A stretch of DNA of 13,669 nucleotides from an uncultured Sulfurovum sp. GTDB taxonomy: Bacteria > Campylobacterota > Campylobacteria > Campylobacterales > Sulfurovaceae. Shown here piece after piece: positions 6,894 through 13,135 of the stretch. The notes below the pieces were generated by a model that searched no databases, was not told the DNA's origin, and saw only the letters and a program-made list of their open reading frames with translations. The translations under genes and the position numbers were made by a program. Positions within the stretch are counted from its first letter, which is position 1; each line of letters begins with the position of its first letter. Location of the stretch: the NCBI GenBank assembly GCA_902727905.1, contig CACVAR010000329.1, forward strand, positions 2,357 through 16,025. The letters are read 5' to 3'.

Positions 6894-8063
6894 ATGAAAA
6901 TAAAACACTTTAGTCTTTTAGGTCTATTTATTTTAGGGGGCTGCTCATTAAATGCCGTTGACAATAAAGAGCTAAAACAACCCGTTGTAGCACAAGAACA
7001 AATTGCACAAATTATGCCAGAGGGAACACGTACATTGGAGCAGAAAATAGGCTCAATGTTAATGGTTGGATTTATGGGAACTTCTGCTCCAAAAAATTCT
7101 CAAATCTGTAAAGACATTGCTAAGTATGATTTAGCAGGCGTCATTCTTTTTGATATGAATCCAGTAAATCATAAACAGGCTAAAAATATTTCAAGTAAAT
7201 GGCAACTTGCAAAGTTAACTAAAGAGTTACAAGCTTGTTCAAAAGATGGAAAACTACTCATTTCTGTAGACCAAGAGGGTGGTAAGGTTCAACGACTTAA
7301 AAGTAAGTATGGTTTTTATGGTAAATTTCCAAAAGCTTCAGATGTTATTAAACTGAGTGATGCGCGTGTAAAACAACATTATGAACAGATGGGAGCAGAG
7401 TTAAACTCGGTAGGGATTAACTATAACTTAGCACCCGATGTTGACTTGGCAATTAATAAAAAGAATTATGTCATTTATAAATTGGGACGTTCTTACGGAG
7501 CAAATCCTAAACAAGTGGTAAAGTATGCTTCTATTTTTATGGATGCTATGCATAATAATGGGGTATTGACTTCACTAAAACACTTTCCTGGTCATGGTTC
7601 ATCTTTAGGTGATACGCACAAAGGTTTTGTGGATGTGACCAACTTATGGAAAGAGGTAGAGTTAGAACCTTATCGAATGTTAGCTCAAACCCATACAATA
7701 GACACAGTAATGGTTGCTCATGTTTTTAACAAAAAACTTGATGCTAAATATCCAGCTACACTTTCTGAAAAAATTGTTAATGGTAAGTTACGTAATGAGT
7801 TTGGTTTTGATGGGGTTGTTATTACAGATGACCTACAAATGGGTGCTATTAATCAAAAGTATGGTTTAAAAAATACTTTAAAGTTAGCAATCAATGCTGG
7901 TAATGACATTTTACTTTTTGGAAATCAACTTTCTGTAAAAAGTATGGTGAAAACCAGTACGTTAGTTAACATGGTGAAAGAGTTAGAAAAACAAGACCCC
8001 ACTATGTTAGATAAAATCGAAGCTTCAAACAGACGTTTAGATATTTTAAAAGCTAAACTTTAA
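6894..8063 (+). CDS. Glycoside hydrolase family 3 lipoprotein, NagZ-type beta-N-acetylhexosaminidase (389 aa)
   Basis: A GH3 enzyme that removes N-acetylglucosamine from peptidoglycan fragments or glycan ends. The N-terminus MKIKHFSLLGLFILGGC is a lipoprotein signal with lipobox LGGC (lipidated C17), so it should work in the periplasm, unlike the soluble cytoplasmic NagZ of E. coli. The single catalytic domain shows DQEGGKVQRL (126-135), KHFPGHG (229-235), the NagZ-type D-x-H dyad DTH (240-242) acting as acid/base, and VITDDLQMGAI with D312 as the nucleophile. There is no second GH3 domain, consistent with NagZ rather than beta-glucosidase. The ATG has AGGA 7 bases upstream. The gene stands alone, ends at a strong terminator, and is divergent from the helicase gene. 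A broader GH3 specificity is possible, but the DTH dyad favours hexosaminidase. Confidence 0.88.
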   Translation: MKIKHFSLLGLFILGGCSLNAVDNKELKQPVVAQEQIAQIMPEGTRTLEQKIGSMLMVGFMGTSAPKNSQICKDIAKYDLAGVILFDMNPVNHKQAKNISSKWQLAKLTKELQACSKDGKLLISVDQEGGKVQRLKSKYGFYGKFPKASDVIKLSDARVKQHYEQMGAELNSVGINYNLAPDVDLAINKKNYVIYKLGRSYGANPKQVVKYASIFMDAMHNNGVLTSLKHFPGHGSSLGDTHKGFVDVTNLWKEVELEPYRMLAQTHTIDTVMVAHVFNKKLDAKYPATLSEKIVNGKLRNEFGFDGVVITDDLQMGAINQKYGLKNTLKLAINAGNDILLFGNQLSVKSMVKTSTLVNMVKELEKQDPTMLDKIEASNRRLDILKAKL

Positions 8064-8071
8064 AACCTATA

Positions 8072-8092
8072 AAAAGGCTAAGTTAGCCTTTT
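8072..8092. terminator. Bidirectional rho-independent terminator between the GH3 and His/Tyr-rich genes
   Basis: AAAAGGCTAA (8072-8081) and TTAGCCTTTT (8083-8092) form a perfect inverted repeat around one base, in practice an 8-bp stem closed by a 5-base loop. T-runs follow the stem on both strands (four on plus, five on minus). It lies 8 bases after the GH3 stop and 46 bases after the stop of the convergent gene. Confidence 0.78.
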
Positions 8093-8138
8093 GGTTGAGC
8101 TTCAATTACTTCATAAAATTATTGTTGAACCAATCTAT

Positions 8139-9029
8139 TTATCTAGATGTTCCCATATGTCTACTATGCTTACCAGATGAACCTCGTGTATTCATTCTTG
8201 CTTGACCTCTTCTTATTTGATTTTGTGAATTGTTTCTATAATTATTAGAATGGCTTCTAGTATTACTACGTGTATTCATTCTAGTAGAATTGCGATTAGT
8301 ATTATAGTTAGCAGTATTTGGTCGAGAGCGTCTTACATTGTCATTGCCTCTTCTTGTAACATGCATTCTTGCAGAATTACGATTATGATTATATCTATGA
8401 TTATTGTAGTGTGGTCTAGAGTTGTAATGTGATTGATAATGGTTGGGACGGTAATGATTATTATGATGTCTTCTTGGGTAATATGCTCTATCGTAATAGT
8501 GACCACGAACTATAACATTTGGTGAACGATATGAGTGTATTCTATTCCAGTTATTAAACGTATGGTGTACATAGTATCTATGATGACGATGCCCATGTCT
8601 AAAGAATCCACGTCGATAATGTCTATCATGATAACCATAGTTTAGGTTGTATGCGAAGAAAATATTGTTAAAGAAATATCCTGTGGTATCGTAGTACCCA
8701 TAATAATATCCATCATCATTGTAATATCCATGTCTATCATAGTCAAAATTAGAATAACGTTTGTCATAACGGTGATGATCTTTTTTAAAAGTTCTCTTTA
8801 CATTTTGAGGTGAAACACGTGTGTTTAGCTGGTTTACATGGTTGGATGCTGTGCTGTGTTGGATATGGCTTTGTTGGTTTGGGTTGACTCTGGTACGAAG
8901 TGGTTCTTGAGAGATAGTTTGATTAGAAATAGTTTCTTGGGCAGAAGCCACAGAGATTTTTTGTCCTAATGAGGTATCTGCCAAGAGTGATGAAACTAAA
9001 ATGGTAGATACTAAAATAATCTTTTGCAT
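8139..9029 (-). CDS. Secreted His/Tyr/Arg/Asn-rich protein, unrecognised (296 aa)
   Basis: The start is the ATG at 9029: it has AAAGGAT 7 bases upstream and begins a clear signal peptide, MQKIILVSTILVSSLLA, with likely cleavage after A17. The frame is open further up to 9188, but that extension overlaps ruvX and has no signal peptide. The mature protein is strongly biased: a Gln/Asn/Ser/Thr stretch (about 25-75), a Tyr/Asp/Gly region (YYNDDGYYYGYYD), a short hydrophobic patch (FFNNIFFAYNLNYGY), then a very basic tail dominated by His, Arg, Tyr and Asn. I count 28 His. Near the C-terminus a motif recurs three times: SARMHVTRRG, STRMNTRSN, QARMNTRGS. It should be very basic and largely disordered. 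Metal binding or binding to anionic envelope polymers would fit, but both are guesses. No family is recognised. Confidence 0.72.
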   Translation of the reverse strand: MQKIILVSTILVSSLLADTSLGQKISVASAQETISNQTISQEPLRTRVNPNQQSHIQHSTASNHVNQLNTRVSPQNVKRTFKKDHHRYDKRYSNFDYDRHGYYNDDGYYYGYYDTTGYFFNNIFFAYNLNYGYHDRHYRRGFFRHGHRHHRYYVHHTFNNWNRIHSYRSPNVIVRGHYYDRAYYPRRHHNNHYRPNHYQSHYNSRPHYNNHRYNHNRNSARMHVTRRGNDNVRRSRPNTANYNTNRNSTRMNTRSNTRSHSNNYRNNSQNQIRRGQARMNTRGSSGKHSRHMGTSR

Positions 9030-9047
9030 ACGTAATCCTTTAGCATA

Positions 9048-9053
9048 ATTATA
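9048..9053 (-). promoter_or_regulatory. -10 box of the His/Tyr-rich secreted protein gene
   Basis: Minus-strand TATAAT in GGTTTATAATTATGC, 18 bases before the ATG at 9029. The transcript would start near 9041 and have a leader of only about 12 bases, just enough for the AAAGGAT site. This also supports the downstream start codon. Confidence 0.5.
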
Positions 9054-9059
9054 AACCAC

Positions 9060-9065
9060 TATAAG
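9060..9065 (+). promoter_or_regulatory. Candidate -10 box of the ruvX operon
   Basis: TATAAG, one base off TATAAT, 35 bases before the ATG at 9100. It is divergent from, and only 6 bases away from, the opposing -10 box at 9048-9053, so the two promoters would compete for polymerase. Confidence 0.28.
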
Positions 9066-9099
9066 AAAAAATTGTGGACTATTAGTGTATGCTTTGTCT

Positions 9100-9483
9100 A
9101 TGAAAATAGCCAGTATAGATGTAGGATTAAAACGTATAGGTGTCGCAATTTGTCTTGATGGGGAAATTGTTTTTCCTAAAGATGCCATTTTACGAAAAAA
9201 TAGAAATCAAGCTGCTCGAGATGTAAAATTGTTTTTAGAAGAGTGGGACATAGAAAAGCTTATAGTAGGACTTCCAAAAGGTGGTTCTTCTGAAGAAGAA
9301 ATGGAACGGCGTATAAAACATTTTGTCTCTTTACTGGAACTTGAAAATATGAGCGTAGAGTATCAGGATGAGCAAGGCTCTTCTATGGAAGCTAAAGAGT
9401 TAACTCAAGGTGTTTTTAGACATAAAAGAGATGGTAAAATAGATTCTATTGCTGCTAAAATAATATTGGAGCGTTGGTTGTGA
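9100..9483 (+). CDS. ruvX: YqgF/RuvX-family RNase H-fold protein (127 aa)
   Basis: The putative pre-16S rRNA nuclease or Holliday junction resolvase RuvX, which acts in the cytoplasm on the 5' end of pre-16S rRNA (the proven role in E. coli) and perhaps on DNA junctions. The RNase H-like fold shows DVGLKRIGVA (7-16, catalytic D7), VGLPKGG (56-62), DEQGSS (90-95, where most homologs have DERxST) and DSIAAKIILERWL (115-127, acidic D115). The length is short for the family. The ATG at 9100 begins MKIASIDVGLKRIG, the usual RuvX start; a GTG at 9085 in frame would add five residues and has no better ribosome binding site. No good Shine-Dalgarno precedes the ATG. It overlaps the next gene by four bases (GTGA), so they are coupled. 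Arg-to-Gln in the DER motif is worth noting. Confidence 0.87.
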   Translation: MKIASIDVGLKRIGVAICLDGEIVFPKDAILRKNRNQAARDVKLFLEEWDIEKLIVGLPKGGSSEEEMERRIKHFVSLLELENMSVEYQDEQGSSMEAKELTQGVFRHKRDGKIDSIAAKIILERWL

Positions 9484-9992
9484 GTGACATAAAAGAGAAA
9501 TGGACAATAAAGCGAATTTTAAAAGAAGTGTTAACGACGTTAGTATTACTTTTTATCATTTCGCAAGTTATTAATTTTATTCGTAAACCTGAAATTAAAG
9601 AGAATATTTACACTTATCAACTTCATGATATAGAAAATCAAGCCATAGACTTTTTTGATTATAAAGAGGAAACCTTAGTTGTACACTTTTGGGGGACTTG
9701 GTGTCCTACCTGTAAGCTAGAAGCATCAAATATTCAAACTTTGTCAGATCAATACAACGTCATAAGCATTGCCGTAAACTCGGGTACAGATGAGGTATTG
9801 GCTAAATATATGGACGAACATAATTTAGACTACAAGGTTATTAACGATACCAAAGGTGCTTTAGCAGCTAAGTTTAATATAGAAGCTTACCCCACAACAC
9901 TTATTTATAATACAAAAGGTGAGCTGAAATTTACTGAAGTAGGTTACAGTACAACACTTGGATTAAAAGCACGTTTAGAACTAATTAACTAG
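9480..9992 (+). CDS. Membrane-anchored thioredoxin-like protein, ScsD type (170 aa)
   Basis: A thiol-disulfide protein held to the inner membrane with its domain in the periplasm. The GTG at 9480 is preferred because GGAG lies 8 bases upstream and it overlaps the ruvX stop as GTGA; the TTG at 9474 is too close to that site. An N-terminal basic stretch (EKWTIKRILKE) leads into one membrane helix (about 16-34), then RKPEIKENI and the thioredoxin domain with VHFWGTWCPTC (C75 and C78) and the cis-proline P138 in AYPTTLIY. The short anchor followed by an RKP turn and WCPTC is the pattern of ScsD, a suppressor of copper sensitivity, and related MtbDsbE proteins. No other scs or dsb gene is next to it. 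It stands between ruvX and an aminopeptidase gene, so context does not show its partner. Confidence 0.85.
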   Translation: MSDIKEKWTIKRILKEVLTTLVLLFIISQVINFIRKPEIKENIYTYQLHDIENQAIDFFDYKEETLVVHFWGTWCPTCKLEASNIQTLSDQYNVISIAVNSGTDEVLAKYMDEHNLDYKVINDTKGALAAKFNIEAYPTTLIYNTKGELKFTEVGYSTTLGLKARLELIN

Positions 9993-10003
9993 AAGAGAGA
10001 ATA

Positions 10004-11263
10004 ATGAATAAAAATGATTTTAATGAAGGGCTACTAGGTTTTCTGGATGCCTCACCAACGCCTTTTCATGCTACTAAAAATATGAGTATGATGTTAGCCA
10101 ATGCAGGATTTGAAGAGCTTCAAGAAGAGGTATCATGGAATTTAGAAAAGGGAAAGAAATACTATGTAACACGTAATGATTCTTCTGTTATTGCTTTCAC
10201 TTACCCAAAAGAAAAAGCTTATACAATGATAGGCTGTCATACGGACTCGCCTAATTTGAAGTTGAAACCTAATCCAATTATCAAAGAGCATGGTGTGGTA
10301 AAGTTTGCTGTAGAACCTTATGGAGGACTGCTTTTAAATCCTTGGTTTGACCGTGATTTATCTTTGGCTGGTAAAGTCTCTTACCTAGATGCTAAAGATG
10401 AGATTAAAGAGACACTCATAGATGTACAAAAGTCTATCGCTATTATCCCTTCTTTAGCCATTCATTTAGATAGACAAGCTAATGAAGAACGAACAGTGAA
10501 TAAGCAGACCGATATTTCTCCTGTGTTGACGACTAATGATGACTTTGATTTTGAAGATTTTATTAAATGGCAGTTAGAAAAAAATGAGATTCGAGATGTT
10601 AAAGAAGTGTATGCTTCTGAGCTTAGTTTTTATACCACGCAAAAAGCTTCTTTTGTAGGGTTAAGGGATGACTTTATAGCCTCTGCAAGACTTGACAACT
10701 TACTTTCTTGTTATGTTGGATTATTGGCTATTTGTTCTGTATCGGATGATAAGCCAATGTTGTTAGTAGCCAGTGACCATGAAGAAGTTGGCTCAGCTTC
10801 AACTTCTGGAGCAGCTGGAAGTTTTTTAGAAAATACGTTAAAAAGAATGTATCCTAATTATGATGAGTACATGAAAATGATAAGAACTTCTATTATGGTT
10901 AGTGCTGACAATGCCCATGCTATTCATCCAAATTACCCAGATAAACATGATAAGAATCATAGCCCATATATTAATAAGGGTGTTGTTATTAAGGTTAATT
11001 CAAATCAACGATATGCTTCAAACACAACGACAATTTCACAGTTTATGAAGGTGGCAAGTCAAGCAGGCGAACCTTATCAACAGTTTGTGACACGTTCAGA
11101 CATGGGTTGTGGTTCAACAATCGGTCCTATTACAGCAACCAGATTAGGTATTGAAACACTTGATATTGGACTTCCTACCTATGCGATGCATTCTATTCGT
11201 GAATTAGCAGGGAGAGAAGATGCCTATTCTCTTTATAAGATATTATTGCAGTTTCATTTGTAG
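10004..11263 (+). CDS. apeB: M18 family aminopeptidase (419 aa)
   Basis: A cytoplasmic di-zinc aminopeptidase of family M18, which removes N-terminal residues (often acidic ones) from peptides. Expected metal and catalytic residues are in place: H79 in GCHTDSP, the bridging D231 in ASARLDN, the E260-E261 pair in SDHEEVGS, D302 in SADNAHAIHPNY and H396 in YAMHSIRE. SPTPFHA near the N-terminus (17-23) and NPWFDRDLSLAG (112-123) are family signatures. The length is normal for apeB-type enzymes. No signal peptide. The ATG has AGAGAG upstream and follows the ScsD-like gene by 11 bases, so it is the third gene of the ruvX operon. There is no terminator before the next gene, but a separate -10 box lies there. 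Confidence 0.92.
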   Translation: MNKNDFNEGLLGFLDASPTPFHATKNMSMMLANAGFEELQEEVSWNLEKGKKYYVTRNDSSVIAFTYPKEKAYTMIGCHTDSPNLKLKPNPIIKEHGVVKFAVEPYGGLLLNPWFDRDLSLAGKVSYLDAKDEIKETLIDVQKSIAIIPSLAIHLDRQANEERTVNKQTDISPVLTTNDDFDFEDFIKWQLEKNEIRDVKEVYASELSFYTTQKASFVGLRDDFIASARLDNLLSCYVGLLAICSVSDDKPMLLVASDHEEVGSASTSGAAGSFLENTLKRMYPNYDEYMKMIRTSIMVSADNAHAIHPNYPDKHDKNHSPYINKGVVIKVNSNQRYASNTTTISQFMKVASQAGEPYQQFVTRSDMGCGSTIGPITATRLGIETLDIGLPTYAMHSIRELAGREDAYSLYKILLQFHL

Positions 11264-11299
11264 TTAGATAGTTTAATATTCTTCTTTACTGATATCTTG

Positions 11300-11305
11300 T
11301 ATAAT
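11300..11305 (+). promoter_or_regulatory. -10 box directly before the SH3-SPOR gene
   Basis: A perfect TATAAT ends 6 bases before the ATG at 11312. Transcription would then start at or next to the A of the start codon, giving a leaderless mRNA. This agrees with the lack of any Shine-Dalgarno there. The hexamer also lies inside the five-codon extension that a TTG start at 11297 would add, which argues against that start. Confidence 0.45.
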
Positions 11306-11311
11306 TTTATT

Positions 11312-12313
11312 ATGAAAAAGATAATAATTATAACCTTACTATTTATGGGATTGGGACATGCAGCAAAGTATCAAATTACACATATAAAAAAAGGTGGAAC
11401 GCTAAATGTACGTGATACACCTTTTCAAAATGTTTCTAAGGTAGTTGGAAAAATAGCTTCTAATGCTACAGGTATTAGCATTAGAGAGTGTGCAGAACTT
11501 CCAGACAAATCTGAGTGGTGTTATGTAACTGCTCCAAGAGGTGCATCACATATAGAGGGTTGGGTAAACTCATACTACTTAAAAGAAACATCCAAAAAAC
11601 TTCAAACATCTAAAGCACATATTCAAAACTTTTTACATAACTTCTATATGGCAGATGAAGAAAACTATATGGATAAGTTACAATCCTTTTATGCTTTTCC
11701 CATGCAAAAGTACTTGTGGAATAAAAACGTTTCTCTACGTGACTTGCGAATTCGGAAGGTTAGGGAGTATAAAAAATGGCCAAAACGTGACTACCGTTTA
11801 ACTTACCTAAAAATTTTAAAACGTAAAGCAGACTATATTGATGTTCAAACCACTGTACGCTGGAAGTTTAAAAGACATGATGATTATGAAAATGGAAAAG
11901 ATATCCATAAACTTCGTTTAGTGAGTAGTGGTAATAGTTTTAAGGTTTCAGCATTTAAGAAATTAAAGCATATTGTTTTTCCTAAACCTAAAATTGTTGA
12001 GACAAATGCAACACTTATAGCTAGTACAGAGTCTAATGAAACAGTTTCAACTGCTTTAGTAACTCAATCACCTGAAGCAAATAAGTTTTATATTAAATCA
12101 GGTTCATTCTTTTCTAATATTTCAGCGAAGTATTTAGAGAGTATTACCAATAATGGTTTTGCCTACAAAATTCAAAAAGTACAACAAGGAGACAAGGTTA
12201 TTCGCCGTGTATTTATTGGACCTTTTAATTCAGTGAGTGAAGCAACACAGGCATTGGTAACCGTTAGAACTAAGATTAATGAATTGGCTTATATTCAGAC
12301 GAATATTAAGTGA
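11312..12313 (+). CDS. Periplasmic protein with bacterial SH3 and SPOR domains (333 aa)
   Basis: An exported cell-wall-associated protein. The ATG at 11312 begins a Sec signal peptide, MKKIIIITLLFMGLGHA, with cleavage after A17. Residues about 19-92 look like a bacterial SH3 domain: GGTLNVRDTPF at its start, GWVNSYYL at its end, and C60 and C70 possibly forming a disulfide. The middle (about 100-215) is a helical then beta segment rich in Lys, Arg and Tyr with no family I recognise; its layout would fit an NTF2-like fold. A linker rich in Thr, Ser and Ala leads to a C-terminal SPOR domain (about 257-333; FYIKSGSFFS, VFIGPFNSVSEA), a module that binds denuded glycan strands at division septa. 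A role in envelope maintenance or division is inferred. It ends 4 bases before the first queA remnant. Confidence 0.82.
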   Translation: MKKIIIITLLFMGLGHAAKYQITHIKKGGTLNVRDTPFQNVSKVVGKIASNATGISIRECAELPDKSEWCYVTAPRGASHIEGWVNSYYLKETSKKLQTSKAHIQNFLHNFYMADEENYMDKLQSFYAFPMQKYLWNKNVSLRDLRIRKVREYKKWPKRDYRLTYLKILKRKADYIDVQTTVRWKFKRHDDYENGKDIHKLRLVSSGNSFKVSAFKKLKHIVFPKPKIVETNATLIASTESNETVSTALVTQSPEANKFYIKSGSFFSNISAKYLESITNNGFAYKIQKVQQGDKVIRRVFIGPFNSVSEATQALVTVRTKINELAYIQTNIK

Positions 12314-12317
12314 GAAA

Positions 12318-12375
12318 TTAAATAATCAACATCTCATCCCCATAGGAGAAGAATCGGTATTCTTTTTCTATGGCT
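12318..12375 (-). pseudogene. queA: Remnant of the 3' end of queA, copy 1
   Basis: Read on the minus strand this 58-base segment encodes AIEKEYRFFSYGDEMLII followed by TAA. YRFFSYGDxMLI is the C-terminal signature of QueA, the S-adenosylmethionine:tRNA ribosyltransferase-isomerase that makes epoxyqueuosine in tRNA. The frame is intact over these 18 codons, but just upstream (plus-strand side beyond 12375) it runs into in-frame stops and the QueA similarity ends. It is therefore only the tail of the gene. It is 51/58 identical to the copy at 13132-13189, in the same orientation. The remnant starts 4 bases after the stop of the convergent SH3-SPOR gene, as an intact convergent queA would. Confidence 0.78.
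12340..12373. repeat. Hairpin within queA remnant copy 1 (15-bp stem, 4-base loop)
   Basis: Bases 12340-12354 pair with 12359-12373 without any mismatch (CCATAG at the outside with CTATGG, AAGAAT inside with ATTCTT), two of the 15 pairs being G-U/G-T, around the loop CGGT. The hairpin is written in the queA codons for AIEKEYRFFSYG. Similarity between the two copies ends two bases beyond the right arm. It might act as a terminator for the SH3-SPOR gene or as a recombination structure. Confidence 0.7.
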
Positions 12376-12518
12376 AAAATTATGTTAGATTATAAAGTTT
12401 TCTAATCTCTACAGCTCTAAGCATTCATACATTATAATACCTCATACTTGTCTAATCCACAGGTAAATTTAAATCATTAAAAAAGTACTTAGTGCGTAGT
12501 TAGCTGGGTTTAAGGCTT

Positions 12519-12524
12519 TATAAT
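12519..12524 (+). promoter_or_regulatory. -10 box of the DUF4160-DUF2442 pair
   Basis: TATAAT in GGCTTTATAAT, 69 bases before the ATG at 12593, predicting a leader of about 62 bases. A second TATAAT at 12433-12438 is symmetrical (ATTATAAT) and could serve either strand. The DNA from 12376 to 12518 holds no gene I can support. Confidence 0.42.
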
Positions 12525-12592
12525 TGATTTATACTCCTTTAATCCATTTAATTGTATTATTTGAAACAGTAAGATTTAAAGGATTAGAAATT

Positions 12593-12862
12593 ATGCCTAC
12601 AATATCAATGTTCTATGGAATTATCATCACTATGTATTATTTTGATGATGAACAACATAGCACCCCTCATATTCATGTAAAGTATCAAGGAGAGAACGCA
12701 GTTTTTTCTATTCCTAATGGTGAACTTCTTGCAGGTAAAATTAAACGAAGTAAACAAAAGTTAATTGAAGCATGGATTGAGATACATCAAGAAGATTTAA
12801 TGGCTAATTGGGAACTGGCAATTAATGGTAATGAAGTATTTAAAATAGACCCACTAAGATAA
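12593..12862 (+). CDS. DUF4160 family protein (89 aa)
   Basis: A small soluble protein that matches DUF4160 over its whole length: MPTISMFYGIIITMYYFDDEQHSTPHIHVKYQ at the start, then GELLAGKIKRSKQKLIEAWIEIHQEDLMANWELAINGNEVFKIDPLR. The conserved features are the MPTI start, the HxxPHIH pair of histidines and the NWELA segment. The ATG at 12593 is chosen because it gives the usual MPTIS start and has AAGGA 9 bases upstream; the in-frame TTG at 12524 lies in the promoter. DUF4160 genes commonly sit beside DUF2442 genes and the pair has been proposed as a toxin-antitoxin-like module; which would be the toxin is not known to me. The stop is 12 bases before the DUF2442 gene. The pair lies between two queA remnants, a sign of transfer. 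Confidence 0.88.
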   Translation: MPTISMFYGIIITMYYFDDEQHSTPHIHVKYQGENAVFSIPNGELLAGKIKRSKQKLIEAWIEIHQEDLMANWELAINGNEVFKIDPLR

Positions 12863-12874
12863 AAGGAGCAAGAT

Positions 12875-13135
12875 ATGAACCCACAAGTTATAAGCGTAGA
12901 ACCAAAAGCAGAACATAAAGTATTACTCACTTTTGATAATCAAGAAGTAAGGATTTTTGATATGAGTTCCTACATAGACCGAAGTAGTTTTTTTAAACAG
13001 CTTGAAGATGAAGAATATTTTAAAACTGTTAGAGTTTCATTAGGTTCGGTTCAATGGAAGAATGGTCAAGATTTATCACCCCACACTCTATATTCAAAAA
13101 GTAAATTGCTGTCTTCTCTTTCTGGGAGTGCTTAG
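12875..13135 (+). CDS. DUF2442 family protein (86 aa)
   Basis: A small soluble protein matching DUF2442: it starts NPQVISVEPKAEHKVLLTFDNQEVRIFDMSSYI, continues with FFKQLEDEEYFKTVRVSLGSVQWKNGQDLSPHTLY, and the tryptophan of the VQW-NGQDLSP segment is the family signature. A strong AGGAG lies 6 bases before the ATG. It is the second gene of the pair with DUF4160, and such partners are thought to work together, perhaps with the DUF2442 protein as DNA-binding or antitoxin partner (inference). The TAG stop falls inside the first bases of queA remnant copy 2, so the last few residues (SLSGSA) may be encoded by junction DNA rather than by the original gene. Confidence 0.87.
   Translation: MNPQVISVEPKAEHKVLLTFDNQEVRIFDMSSYIDRSSFFKQLEDEEYFKTVRVSLGSVQWKNGQDLSPHTLYSKSKLLSSLSGSA

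Noticed and set aside
9030..9188. A 53-residue N-terminal extension of the His/Tyr-rich secreted protein
   Set aside because: It overlaps the divergent ruvX gene and both promoters, has no ribosome binding site, and would hide the clear signal peptide that starts at 9029.
9474..9479. A TTG start for the ScsD-like gene
   Set aside because: It is only 2 bases from the GGAG site, while the GTG at 9480 has normal spacing and forms the typical GTGA overlap with the ruvX stop.
12524..12592. A TTG start adding 23 residues to the DUF4160 protein
   Set aside because: The TTG lies in the -10 box, and the family normally begins MPTIS, which here has its own good ribosome binding site.
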